Below, one piece after another: positions 12,659 through 24,100 of a stretch of DNA of 64,000 nt (its first letter is position 1; the number at the start of each line of letters is the position of its first letter). Where the stretch lies: NCBI GenBank assembly GCA_013396915.1, contig VWZL01002049.1:520020-584019 (forward strand), read 5' to 3'. Both the position numbers and the translations under genes were made by a program. The stretch comes from Stercorarius parasiticus. Its lineage: Eukaryota > Chordata > Aves > Charadriiformes > Stercorariidae. The notes below the pieces were generated by a model. It did no database searches and was not told the DNA's origin. It saw only the letters and a program-made list of their open reading frames with translations.

Positions 12659-12982
12659 ACCTACTTTTTCCACAATTTTAACTTTTCAAAATTATCAGTT
12701 CAAAATTAATTGACAAAATGTCAATGATAATTTGCATTGCTAGGCACAAGAAAAAGCTTCAGAAATATGAAAATGATGTTTATGATGTACTAACACAATT
12801 AAGAATGTTGCTAATACATAGAAACGTACAGCAGATCCATTCAGAATGAAAAAGTTGTCAAATGCCAAAAGTGACAACGGAAGTTACCTACAAAATTCAA
12901 TGATGCAACTACTCAGACTGAACTCCAGTGAGTCTCTTGGTGATGCACATTTTAGAGTGTGCATTTGGATTCTGCGCACAGA

Positions 12983-13044
12983 GATGGGGACAGGGAAATA
13001 ATCTTTAAAGTCCCTTCCACCTCTAATCATTGATTCTATGATTG
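12983..13044 (+). mobile_element. CR1 LINE 3' end fragment
   Basis: The segment contains aatctttaaagtcccttcc followed by a short spacer and attctatgattg. This is the hallmark CR1 3' terminus, normally a 'gatctttaaaggtcccttccaaccc'-like block followed by an octamer tail related to ATTCTATG. It is read on the plus strand, unlike the other CR1 copies here. Only about 60 bp is recognisable; the left limit is approximate and the upstream 100 bases may be a decayed continuation. Confidence 0.8.
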
Positions 13045-15257
13045 CTCTCCGCAGCAGTCTTGGACACAAATGGCCGTGCTAAACATGGAAGCAATTGTCG
13101 TGCAAGCACGAAAGCTAACTGCAGCCTTTGCAGTGCAGTTCCAAGTTGAACGTGTGCACGCTACAATGAACATCACACGCTGCTTAAGAGAAGGGACTTG
13201 CAAGTCTGGTCCAGGCTGGGCAGACACAGAATATGTTCTACCACACTCCACCACACTGTGCTTGGGATACACCTGGTTCAGTGTTCGTGATTGCTAGCTG
13301 TAACTTGGAAAACAGCCTACAGAGCTTGTATTTGAGTACAGCTTCCTCGTGTCTGTTGTACACAGAGGAAACAAGGAAATAAATTATGTGCGTATATTTT
13401 AAAATCCTCCATATTGCATAAGCAGCAATTGTAAAAATTAATCCAGGGGGCGAGACGTAGCATTCTGGCACAGGCTGCCAGAGATCTGATAATAAAAGAA
13501 TATTAGCTGTTACACATAGATGGTTGGCTTTGCTCCCACATGCTGCCTTCCACTTTTTAATACTTCTGTACTGTGAAGATAGCCATTTACTAAGGATTCT
13601 GATGTTCGATACAAGGGGAGCAGGGTTACACAGCAGAAAATATCACTATCCTCAGTATACAGAGCAGGTCTGGACATACAGAATAGTGTTGATGCTCCAC
13701 TTGGATGAATTAAGATTTCATCAGAACTTAACAAAGGACAGTGTTTAAAAATAAAATAAATAATTTAAATAAAAGGGAAAAAAAACAGAAATCATATTTT
13801 ATTTTACTATTCCCCTGAATACACTTTGTGAACAGCTCTAACTTGTAGTGTATATCATTATTACAAGCACCCATTTCTGCTGAGGCACCTTCTCTTGGAT
13901 GGGTGCAGGGCTAGATAGGAAGGCACTTGAGGGGCCTTGCGAAGTTTTAGGTTCCTGCTAGCCATCAATGCCCCTCATGAGCAACAAGCTTCTCAGCCAG
14001 CCACAGATGCTACTGCTTAGAGGTAGTTTCTCCTGTATCCTTACTCAGAGGTCATGTTTTCCAGTCAAGTACAGTCTGAGTTACTCAGAAGTTTGGAGGC
14101 GCTTGCCTTTGACACTCCAGCACTGGTTTTATTGGATGACTTTTCATGACTTTGTGCCTTTCTTATTTATTGTTCTTAAGACAGATTTTGTGCTGCTTCC
14201 CCTCAGAGGTTCATCTTAAAAGGAGACAGAACAAAGGTAGGTTTTAAGATACCTTAGTGCTGACAAAGGCCACGTTCAAAGTAATCTTCCATATCCCTCA
14301 CCCAGGTATTAAAAAAACAATAGCCTTTAAAAAAAAAAATAACAATGAATAAATTAAAATAAATGTTGGATATTTTTGTTTTCCTTTTCATCTTTCAACT
14401 TTGAAGGTTTGGTATTGTCAAATTTCTTTTACCAGTATGAAATTTTCAAAGTTACTCTTCTCACAAGTGAAAGCTTGGGGCTTTGCCTACTCACGCTTCC
14501 AGAAAGGGTCTTTCAGAAAGGCCTGAGATGATAAGAATTAATAGCACTGCTGCCAAAGCTGTGAGAAGCTTTGAACTTAGTTTACTAAACTATGCTGTTG
14601 CCTTTCATCGTCTCCAAATTCCCTTGTTCTCCGTCTGAGTTTTGGGGGTTTATTGAACGTCTGCTCAGAGATGCTGCTCAAAAATACACAGACAGCCGGT
14701 AGGGACTAAATCTTGCTTAAAATCTGGATTTCTCTTTGGAATTACATTTTGAAATCTGATTTTATTCTAGCTGGGAAAAAATGCTTGACAAATTCACAGA
14801 AATGTTGTATTACGATGCCCTGATGGATGATATATTGGTACACATATGATAAGGTTTTGTAAAAAAAAATTTGCTTTTGTAAGACTGTAATTTTCTACTA
14901 GAAACAGCTTCAAGAATTTTACAAATATTGGGAAAAGACTTGTAATATCAAGCAGAAATCTATTTTTATACAATTATGTACAGATCTACAGTCTTCACCC
15001 AAAAGAAGGGATTTAACACTGAAGTCAGAATAGGGATAAATGGCACAGGACCAAAAACTGGAAACCAGGAATAACTTGAGTTACACCATTTCTGTATCCC
15101 AGCCAAGTACTGAAGAGTACTTCTGTGTAATTTCTGATTTTTAGGAGCACCATCATATCGCACACACAGTTTCTTTCTGGATGGTAAATTTGTAATGAAA
15201 AGGCCAAGTCTCTGACTCTTTTGTAAAGTTCTTTTTCTTTCGGTTTGGTTTTCTGTG
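13045..15257. other. Non-coding stretch, no gene recognised
   Basis: Unique-looking DNA with A-rich patches near 13745-13790 and 14310-14360. Small open frames occur on both strands in overlapping positions, as expected by chance. No family recognised. Confidence 0.55.
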
Positions 15258-15282
15258 TTTTTTTTTTTTTTTTTTTTTTTTT
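15258..15282. repeat. Poly-T tract (25 T)
   Basis: Uninterrupted T25, the longest homopolymer in the window. It may be the tail of an old minus-strand retroposon but no adjacent element was recognised. Confidence 0.95.
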
Positions 15283-15410
15283 ATTTTGTAATTTTATGTC
15301 CTGTGAGTGCTAAGTGAAAGAAGGGAGGATATGGAATCTGGAGTGATCATCTCATTTTTGGATTTAGGTTTTTGCTTAAGGTTTTGTAAGTCATTGTAGC
15401 TAATTTCTAA

Positions 15411-15466
15411 TTAGATTAATTCCTAATCTAATCTAATCCAATCCAATCCTAATCTAATGTAGATTA
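15411..15466. repeat. TAATC pentamer array flanked by inverted units
   Basis: Positions 15424-15459 hold seven units of (T/C)AATC, with one extra C between units five and six and the last unit ending in G. Left of it, ttagatta (15411-15418) is the perfect inverse of taatctaa (15424-15431); right of it, tagatta (15460-15466) inverts taatcta (15450-15456). The array is therefore a microsatellite that can also fold into two small hairpins. Confidence 0.85.
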
Positions 15467-15484
15467 ATTTCTAATTAATTTCTG

Positions 15485-17669
15485 AGAATCTGGATTATTA
15501 TCTCCATATATATATCTTTATAGTATAAGGATTTTTAAGATTTCAAACAAATAAACTTAAGGGGGGGGAAAAATGGGTGAAAATATTTTTCAGTGCAAGG
15601 TTTCATTGTTGTCCTTTTTTCAAATTCTTCCCCAATTTTCTGAGCAGTGCTGACCAACAGCAGTGCAGAAAGATAGTGGATGTCCAGTGGAAGAATTTGC
15701 AAATGTCCCAGTAGCAAAGAACAGTGGTGCTTCTGCTGCCACATCATGTCTCCTCTTCAGCAGGAGGATATTATGAAGTCAGTCCTGCAGAATTTTTATT
15801 ACATTAAATTTTCAGAACCGGCTTGAGTTTTGAATAGGGTTTTTGTACTTTTCAAGCTTTGTTTAGAGCAAATCCTTGTCCTTCCCAGTGAAGACTGTTG
15901 CAGGGAAAAAAAAAATCACGGCTTCTTCTAAACATAAAAGTGGTAACAAAATGTTATAGGCCATGATATTGTGCAATGTGACTGCTCAAAAATAATAATA
16001 AAAAATGTCTAGGAACTCTCTATTGCTTTTACTCCTAGTTTATCTGATTCTTCTATACAGAGCAGCATGCCAGATTTCCTGTCATCTCTCTTCCGATAAC
16101 TGAAAGCTTGGAAGTTTGTTTTACTCTATTAAGTCTATTCATTAAGATACAGAGAGTTTGCACTCCACAGAGACATCTGTTCAGCTATTGAGTGAATTAT
16201 TTATAACCCATTTAAAGGCAGTATTGCTGTAAAATATTTAAATGCAGTTTAGCCTCTGAATCAAAGTCAATATAAAACAGACTAGGTTTTCCAAAGGGAA
16301 TTCCATAATACACAGATTCCCTTTCTATTCTAAAATTTTTCCTTTAAGAGAATTTTTTAGCAGGACAATGCCTATCTCTGACGATGTTCACAGTATTAAA
16401 TACACCTGTATTTTATTAGGGAAAAAAACTTACAGCTGTATTAATAAAAACGCAAACACAAATCCCAACAAAACCAGGTATGTTTACACCCACGGAGCAT
16501 TTCACCATTATGGACAAACAAGTTTCACAAATAATTATAATTTGTGTAGATTTACTTCAAATGGCATATCTTCCATAGCAAATTATATTTCATATTTTCA
16601 TGGGAGATTTTTTTTTTAAGCATTATTTAAGTTTTGTGAGGCTTATTTGGGATGATGACTGTGTATGTTATTATTGTGCTTAAGAAAGAAAAAATGTCCA
16701 GAATCATAATTACCCTAAATGTTTAATGAAAAACGTATGTTCCCACTCTCACCACTTTAACCACTTAACTCATCAAATTACTTATGCAAATAGTGACAAC
16801 AAATTGTTATCAAAAGCAGTTTTTAGAAATGTTCACTTTTCTGAAGGTAGCCACAAATATTTGTAGGCTGAAAACCAAGACCTAAGTAATTGAGGGGGCA
16901 ACAAAATTATGTTCCATTTATTACAAGCATTTAGAAAGCTTAGTGTTCCTTTTCTTAATGAGTTTAGGAACTCCAATTAGATTGTAAGATTCTACATTTA
17001 TTTTGTTTGCAGGTGATTTTTCTAAATGCATACCCATGTGTACACACAAACAAAGAACTTTACAGGTATGTTAAATAATAATAATAAAAAGAAGACCTCA
17101 GCAAACAAGCCTTTTTTGTTAAAAACAAGTAACTTGGTTCTAGCAAACACTTCTACCAGCTGTACCATTGGCACAGGCAAGAGCACAGCAAAGCAACAGA
17201 AGACGGTAAATTTTTCACTCGTTTATATAACCCGTATCATCATTAAACAAAACAGCATGGTATGGATCTACTTGGGTTGCTGAAACTGAACAAAACCAAA
17301 TTAGTTCCAGGGCAAGGACAGCAACTTGAAATAAAATAAATAGATTTTTTCCCCATCTGATTAAAACCAGCATTTTTTAAAAAATAATCACAATCCTAAA
17401 TTTTGACAATGTTTTTATTACTCCTACTACTACATCAAATTTGGTCTTTGACATATCATAACAGGAGTCTGTTTTTTGCTAAAACAGAATTCATTATTCC
17501 ACTGACTTTCACATTACCTTTAGATCCAAACAGTACAATATAATTTTATTTCTAAGGAGGTATTTTCCTTCATGAACAACCACATCAAAAGGATGCTACT
17601 TATGTTACCTTAAAATTAAGTATCAACAGTTCACTGTGCACCTTCCTATATCTGTGACACAGAAACAGG
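15485..17669. other. Non-coding stretch, no gene recognised
   Basis: AT-rich DNA with short runs (G8 near 15561-15568, AATAAT runs near 15991 and 17073). An octamer-like ATGCAAAT occurs near 16785. No gene or repeat family recognised. Confidence 0.55.
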
Positions 17670-17729
17670 TAGGCAGAGAGGTCAGAGGAGTAAGTGAGGG
17701 TGAAGGAGGGAGAGAAAGAGCGGGAGAGT
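17670..17729. repeat. Purine-rich (GA) tract
   Basis: About 60 bp of mostly G and A on the plus strand (gagggtgaaggagggagaga and flanks). It accounts for part of a long minus-strand open frame at 17600-18028, which is therefore not taken as a gene. Confidence 0.75.
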
Positions 17730-18037
17730 ATATGTGTGACTTTGCACACGCATACCTGACTTACAGAGCAAACGGGGGATAAGCTGGATTGGAGCAATGA
17801 CCACATATTCCGATATTCCCCTCTCTTGCCTATTGCTGAAAACAGTTCTGCATTTCTGCTGTGCTTACCGTACCACCAAGTTGCATAGCCTTTCCTCAGG
17901 AGGAAGGCAATTTTTATTGCTTCCCATTTTAAAAGAAAGTGAGAGCTTGAAAAGGTCACTGTGGGCAGACTGCAATAGACATCTGGCCCCTCACTTACAA
18001 GCCTTTCCCCAGTGCTCAGTATGCACATATTAAACTA

Positions 18038-18101
18038 AATTGTACAGTTGTATGCAAATTATTAGCAATTGTACAAAATAGCCTAGCTGATAATTTGCAT
18101 A
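18038..18101. promoter_or_regulatory. Inverted pair of octamer (POU-type) motifs
   Basis: tatgcaaattat (18051-18062) and ataatttgcata (18090-18101) are perfect 12-bp inverse copies, 27 bases apart, each holding the ATGCAAAT octamer bound by POU-domain factors. A 9-bp direct repeat aattgtaca sits at 18038-18046 and 18067-18075, the second copy inside the spacer. Seen: the symmetry. Inference: a possible enhancer element; a chance inverted repeat in AT-rich DNA is the alternative. Confidence 0.35.
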
Positions 18102-21100
18102 AATCTCATCCAGAGGTGCATAAGGCTTGGCAGCAATGTCACTGCTCATATGAATGTAAGGACGAAGAAGCATAAGTGAAACCCTGCCAAGTTGAATGTG
18201 AATGGCATATCATTTTGGCATAACCAGAGGGGCTTTGGATGCAGGGAGTAGAAGTTGAGAGGGGACCACCAACTCCTCTTTGCCAGGCTGAAGCTCAATG
18301 GAAGTGAGAGCTGAGCAAAAAGGAGCTGCTGGGTTGAGCTCAGTTTTAATTATACGTAGAGCAAATCATTGTGTGAACAAATTCAGTTTTAGCACATAAC
18401 ATATACAGTCCCTCCTCCCCAATTTCCCACTGTCAACATACCTGACAGCTGTCTAAGTCTTACCAGAATTTATCACAGTTCATATCCTCTGTGCTTGGAG
18501 AAACACAGTGAGGAACTGCCACAAATTATCATCCTGCACTGTTAACCCACCAGATGAACATCAGACTTGCATCATTTGTAGTGATAATGTTCTAACCTAT
18601 CACTACTGGGAGCGCCTGTGACAGGCAATGAGGCAAGGAGTTACTGTTGGGAATGGATTTGGCTCGAGAATGATTTTTATCCCACCAAACTCCATTTGCT
18701 GAACATATTTACATTATTAAGGCTCACTGTGTGTTTGGGTTTACAACCTTACAGTCTAAACATATACAGTATGAATATGCCCTGCTGCGATGGGCACCCC
18801 TTATAAAAGTCTGGAATAATACAACCATGACTGTGAGAAGAAAAATCATGACTTTCTAAAGGCCTTTATTGATGAAAAACATCCTACTAAAAACAGTGGG
18901 ACAGTTCTATGTTTGCTAGGTATTACCCTGAGGAGGAAGGTCTTGCAGTGGGAGATCCCTAACACAGGAAGGTTGAAGCCCATTGCACTAGTGTGGAAAC
19001 ACACTGCACTGTGTTGCAGCTGCAAGCTTTTTCAGTGCTTAAAATTCCCAGTAAATGAGAGTCGTGCAAAACCTTACTGAAGATGTTATTTACCCCTTGG
19101 TTTACTTTACCTGTTCAGCCTTTATGAGTATGTTTTACCTGTGACAGTGACAAGTAGAGCCTTGCAGACTCAGACGAGTAATGCTATGAAAGCAAGTTTT
19201 ATTTCCCAAAATGAAAATGCTATGCAAAAACTTTATATTCTTGGTCCCAAGAAAGCCCAGCAATAGGGTTTGTAGCACGGATATACTCATTATTGCATAG
19301 GTCAACAGACTGCTGAGATTACACTACCTGTGCCAATGTTAGCTAGAGCCCAGTGAAAATGTTACACGAGGATTTTGTGGGACAAAAGCTTGTATTTTTT
19401 GAAAACTAAATATGAAAAAAAAAAACTGTCTCAGATTAAGCACTTGCTAAAGTAGAGGGCTTTGACTTCCCCGTTCTATAGAAGGCACAAGTGAGTTTAT
19501 TAATTCAGTCATAAATTTCACAGCTCCTGGCATCTGAATGTTTAACTACGGAAAATTTACTTAGCATTAGCAGGGAGTGGCTTTGCATGTGTGTTGGTTT
19601 ATTCTTTGAGTGCACACAATATGCTTAGTGGCGTATGGACACAGAGACAGCTCTGCCCCTAGGAACTTACAAACTGGTTTAGTGACAAATAGAGCAGTGA
19701 AAAGAATGGGTTTGTACATGAGATGTATGTATATATTCTAGATGTACTTGATATCTTACAATGGATCTGGAAAAAACAGGAGACAGATCAAAGCAGCATG
19801 CTGAATTTAAATTATAAGGGAGAGAGACTCAGAAAATGGGTGGAGATACCGGGTTTTGTAATGGTGAAAGAAAGGGAGGTATATCACACCCGGTCCAAAT
19901 TCTTTCAGCTGCAAGACATTAGCTTTTAGTTTTATAGAAAATCGAGATTTCCGTATTTGCAGAGAAAATTGTTTGAGAAGTTGCAATAAATTTAAATATC
20001 TATAGCAAATAGATAATATACTAACTTCATGCCTTTTTTGCCATAAATGTAATAAATATGCTTCCGACCAACCCAAACAGATAGAATAGCCAACACTATT
20101 GTTTGCTAACAGTGTTATACTGATGCAAAATATAATAAACATTTTCTATTTGGTGAGATTAAACCGAGACCAGACATCATGTGAAACTGGATCCAAATTT
20201 TTACTTAGGAAACTGCAGCATACATAGTAATGGCCAAAGCCAACTGCTTAGGGCTTCATTAAATAGAATTCATAACCCATAAGACTTGTGCAGTAGAAAA
20301 CACTAATGTTACTGGAAACTCAAGGAAGAAGGAAGTAAAAGAAAGAAACAAAACTATGATCATATTAGCTAGAATTATTCATTTGTACTTCAGAAAGTAG
20401 CAAGCTATGTTTCTGAACAAGATGAAGTCAGTTTAAGGGCAGAGTAATTAGGACTAAACAGCTACATGTGATGGAGTAGAGTCTGCAACAGAAAAAAATA
20501 CACAACTTGAGAGGCTGGTTTGCTGCCAGAAACAAAATTGTCACCAGTTGACATTTCTCTTCATAGGGAATGTTGCGAGAATAATGACTTACGATTAAAA
20601 GCAGAATAAAGGTTGCTGATACAGCCCTGGAGAGAGAGCAAAATGAAAAACACTGTATGTGAAGGTTAACAGCCTGTATACAGAGATCATCTTGCGCAAT
20701 CACAGAGTGCTATTGCCTTTTGAACTCTAAAAACTCTTCTATATTATATACTGAAGTCCAATAAAAGTTGATAAAAGCATATTATTCTCATTCTCCAACA
20801 AATGCATTATAAAGGTATCTATAATCCATATGGAAATCACTGTCCCTGGATGTTAAGGAAGTCAACTATTTAGTAATATTCAAAATACGATTAGAAAGTT
20901 ACTTCTGTGAAAACAGCATTTGTAGATAAAAGATCCAAGACGAACGGTCACAAAGGTATCAGAGAAACTAGCCAAAGAATCATTTCTTGCAGAGAAAAAT
21001 TGGACGAATGGGCAACTGCATTATGGGAATGTTTAGACAACGATGAAAGTAATACTATTCATAAATTCTTATTCCAGACACATCTCCTTTGCTTCCTAAT

Positions 21101-24100
21101 CTCACTTTCAAGAAGAAAAGGAACAGTTTGTGAAATGCATATTCCGTGTTTTACAAACCATCTTTATTTAAAAATATCTAGCTTAGGCTACTATCAAAGG
21201 AACTTATCAAAAAGCCTCCATATTCTAACCTTGTTAAGTCTGTAACATGTCCAAGATTTTAAGAAGCAAAACATCAGCTGTTTAAGATACCTAGAGAAAA
21301 AAAAAAATGGAATCTTACAGGGTGCTGCTAGGTAAAGCCAAAATCTAGGCCTTACTATGTGAGAAGCCCTGGGAGACAAGACCTTCTGAAGGCAAAGAAG
21401 ATGCTTCTGGAAAAACAAAGTAGAGCTTCCTCTCATGAAAGAAAGAAATTCAGCAAGGGACTGAAACCCTTGCTTCAGTGATTGATTTGATTTGCTTTAA
21501 TCTCTTAAGCAACTGACCAATGTAATCTGGTTGTTTATCATCCTAAACAAGATGGAGGTTAGGTGGATCATAGGACATTTAGAAAAAATAAAGTAGTATT
21601 TAAATTGGATAACACAAATGAAGTACAAACAAAATAAATCATCTAATCCCCAAGGCAGATGCTGGATTGATCATCCAGATGCTGGCAACTCATCCTGCTC
21701 AAATCCCTCATCCTGGATTTCATGTAGGTGGAAGAAAGAAGAGAATAGCAATTGCCTGCTGTATGGGTGCAGAGTGTTCCCCTAGCTCAGGAATAAGATG
21801 CAACACAAATATACATGAGATAAACACCTTTTTCAAAAGTAGGTCTGATGCAGTCATGTACTGTGAATATTCTTAATTTTCTTCTCAAATAATAATAAGT
21901 GCTTCCAGGTAGACAAACCTTTCCATACGGAAAGCAGAGGATTTATAGGGCTCAATATCAGTGCTCCTGGCCTAGTCTATAGTCTCTTTTCTTGTTCAAG
22001 CATTTTAAAGACAGATTTAGCAGAAAGGTTCAACCCTCTCCTTGTTGGCCAGCATTCATCACTTCTGGAACAAGAGAATGGGTGGGATCAAATAAATTGT
22101 TAGACGTTAGCTACTCCAGCTACCTCAGGAGGAAGTAGATCTTCATGGAAATACAGCTTGTCCTGTGCCTGAGGACTGAGAACTGAGGGAGTTCACACCT
22201 CTACAGCTGGCTGCCTCATTTCCATATACCAAATGATGGGTTACTGGGGCTGCAGGCCTGTCATGCCTTTATGAAAGGTACTGACAGATGTGGTATATGA
22301 AATGTAGAAATGTGTGTGAAAACCGCTGCTGGCATTGAGAGAATGAAGCCTCCAGACTGCTCTGAGCAACTGATGGCTTACGAATGCACCAAGCTTGTTT
22401 CCCGCAAAGCTGATGAGCACCAAGGACAAGCATCCTTGAGTGTGCTGGACCTGGGGTATCCCAGAGATAGGATCAATATACCAGTTTGGGAAGTACTAGG
22501 AAAGTTCATAAAGCTGGGGGTCTGGGGAGGTCACACGCAAGCATTCTTCTCCAACTACATAGTTATGAACATGTTTTAGGACAGCACTTACTGTTCTTTC
22601 CAACGTTGCTTAAGAAGCATGTGAGATATGGAGCCCTACAGGTAATTTAATTACATTCTTAGCAATTTCAACATTTATTCTGGAGACAAGCTGGAGCTAC
22701 CTTTCAGAGCTGATGTAATTATTACAAACATCACATTTATGGAGGTGTGCTGCTGTGCCCTGTGTGATACATATGAAGTCTGAGAAAAATAGTAAACTCA
22801 GACAAATGAGCTGAATTCTGGACTCCCATGTATGTCCTTGGTAATTTGTGTAAATGATTCAAGCATCCATCTTAATGTCCTTCCTATCAGCAACAGAAAC
22901 CTAGGTTCAATACTGGAAATAAGAATTCAAAATGTCTCCTGAGCTCACATCCTGGATATGTGGTGATTTGAAGGGTGATTTCCCTCAAATGTAAGTGCTT
23001 TTTTTCCTGTATAGGTTCTGCTTTATTGTGGAACACATTGTACTAATATGTTATAGTGCTTTAAATTGGTTGTGGTATTACTTGGGGGTTAAGTTTATCA
23101 TCCTATGATGGAGGAGCCACCGACCTTTATAAGGATTACCGTGCCTGAATAATTTTATGGATGGCATTGGTGCACGATGATTTCCTTGCCATATAAAATC
23201 TCACTGGCAACCTCAGTGACTGCTAGTTTATGTTCTTGGAGTGCCATCTAACTGACTTACGTAGACTGCTTACAGTTTTCTGATATTTTAATAAAAATTT
23301 TTGGCATAGTAGTGGTAATTTATTTCATTACAAGTAACAATATATGCTAAAAACAGGCACAATGAGGAGAACAGTAAATGCCAAACAAAACTTTGCTAAA
23401 CTCAGTTACTTTTAGGGGAAAAAAAATGAATGTGTAGTGAGCTGAGCTGGCTGCTTATCCTTATTGAACAGCCAAAAAATTGTGCAGTGTCACAGAAAGT
23501 GCAATAAATAAAATTAAAATGCAAATTAGAAACAATCAAACAATTCCCAAGGTCTGCATGCAATTTTAAAGTACACACAGATGAATATGGGATCTCTGCC
23601 CCTTCCAACTTCTCTTTGGGAGCCTAGGCATTGTAAGAGTGTATGTGGGGGACAGGAGCACAAGAGCTGTTTTCCCTCTTGCAAGCTTTTGAGTAGCCTG
23701 TCTCCTGAGAAACACTCATCCCAGACAGCTAGCATGTCCCAGAAGTGCTCTGTAGAGGGTGGTGGAACAAGGCCATCAGCAACTCCATATTTTTGGCCAA
23801 ATATTAGAGGAGCTTGTGTTACCGGAAGGACTTTGTCTTCTTAGGTGACTCACTGCATGCAAAAGTCTGCATAGGTGCCGGACTCAACACAGGTCTGTTA
23901 CTGGGGTTCATGCAGAACCTGCACAGCATCCCAGGTTGCTCTCCTTTTCACCACTTGTTGCAATAACCTGTCCTACATCCTCTTCTCCTGTTTCTCTTGC
24001 ATCACTGGGAAGCACCTTGAGTTTAATACTCCTCGTTAGCACTTTCACAGCAGTGGCATGCATTCCTGCTCTTTTCCCTCTCTTGGTGACTAGATGTGCT

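Larger units (their letters stand above)
9991..12982. other. Non-coding stretch, no gene recognised
   Basis: Unique-looking AT-rich DNA with the 30-bp duplication at 10669-10728, T runs near 10861 and 11100, and an A8T10 run at 12641-12658. A strong splice-acceptor-like pyrimidine tract ends at ...ccctttcag (10545), followed 11 bases later by ggtaata; I regard this as a chance acceptor. No domain-bearing open frame. Confidence 0.55.

Noticed and set aside
17600..18028. 142-codon minus-strand frame
   Set aside because: Expected about once by chance at this size, overlaps a purine-rich tract and has no recognisable domain.
20907..21245. 112-codon plus-strand frame
   Set aside because: Begins with GTG, has no recognisable domain and is within chance length.
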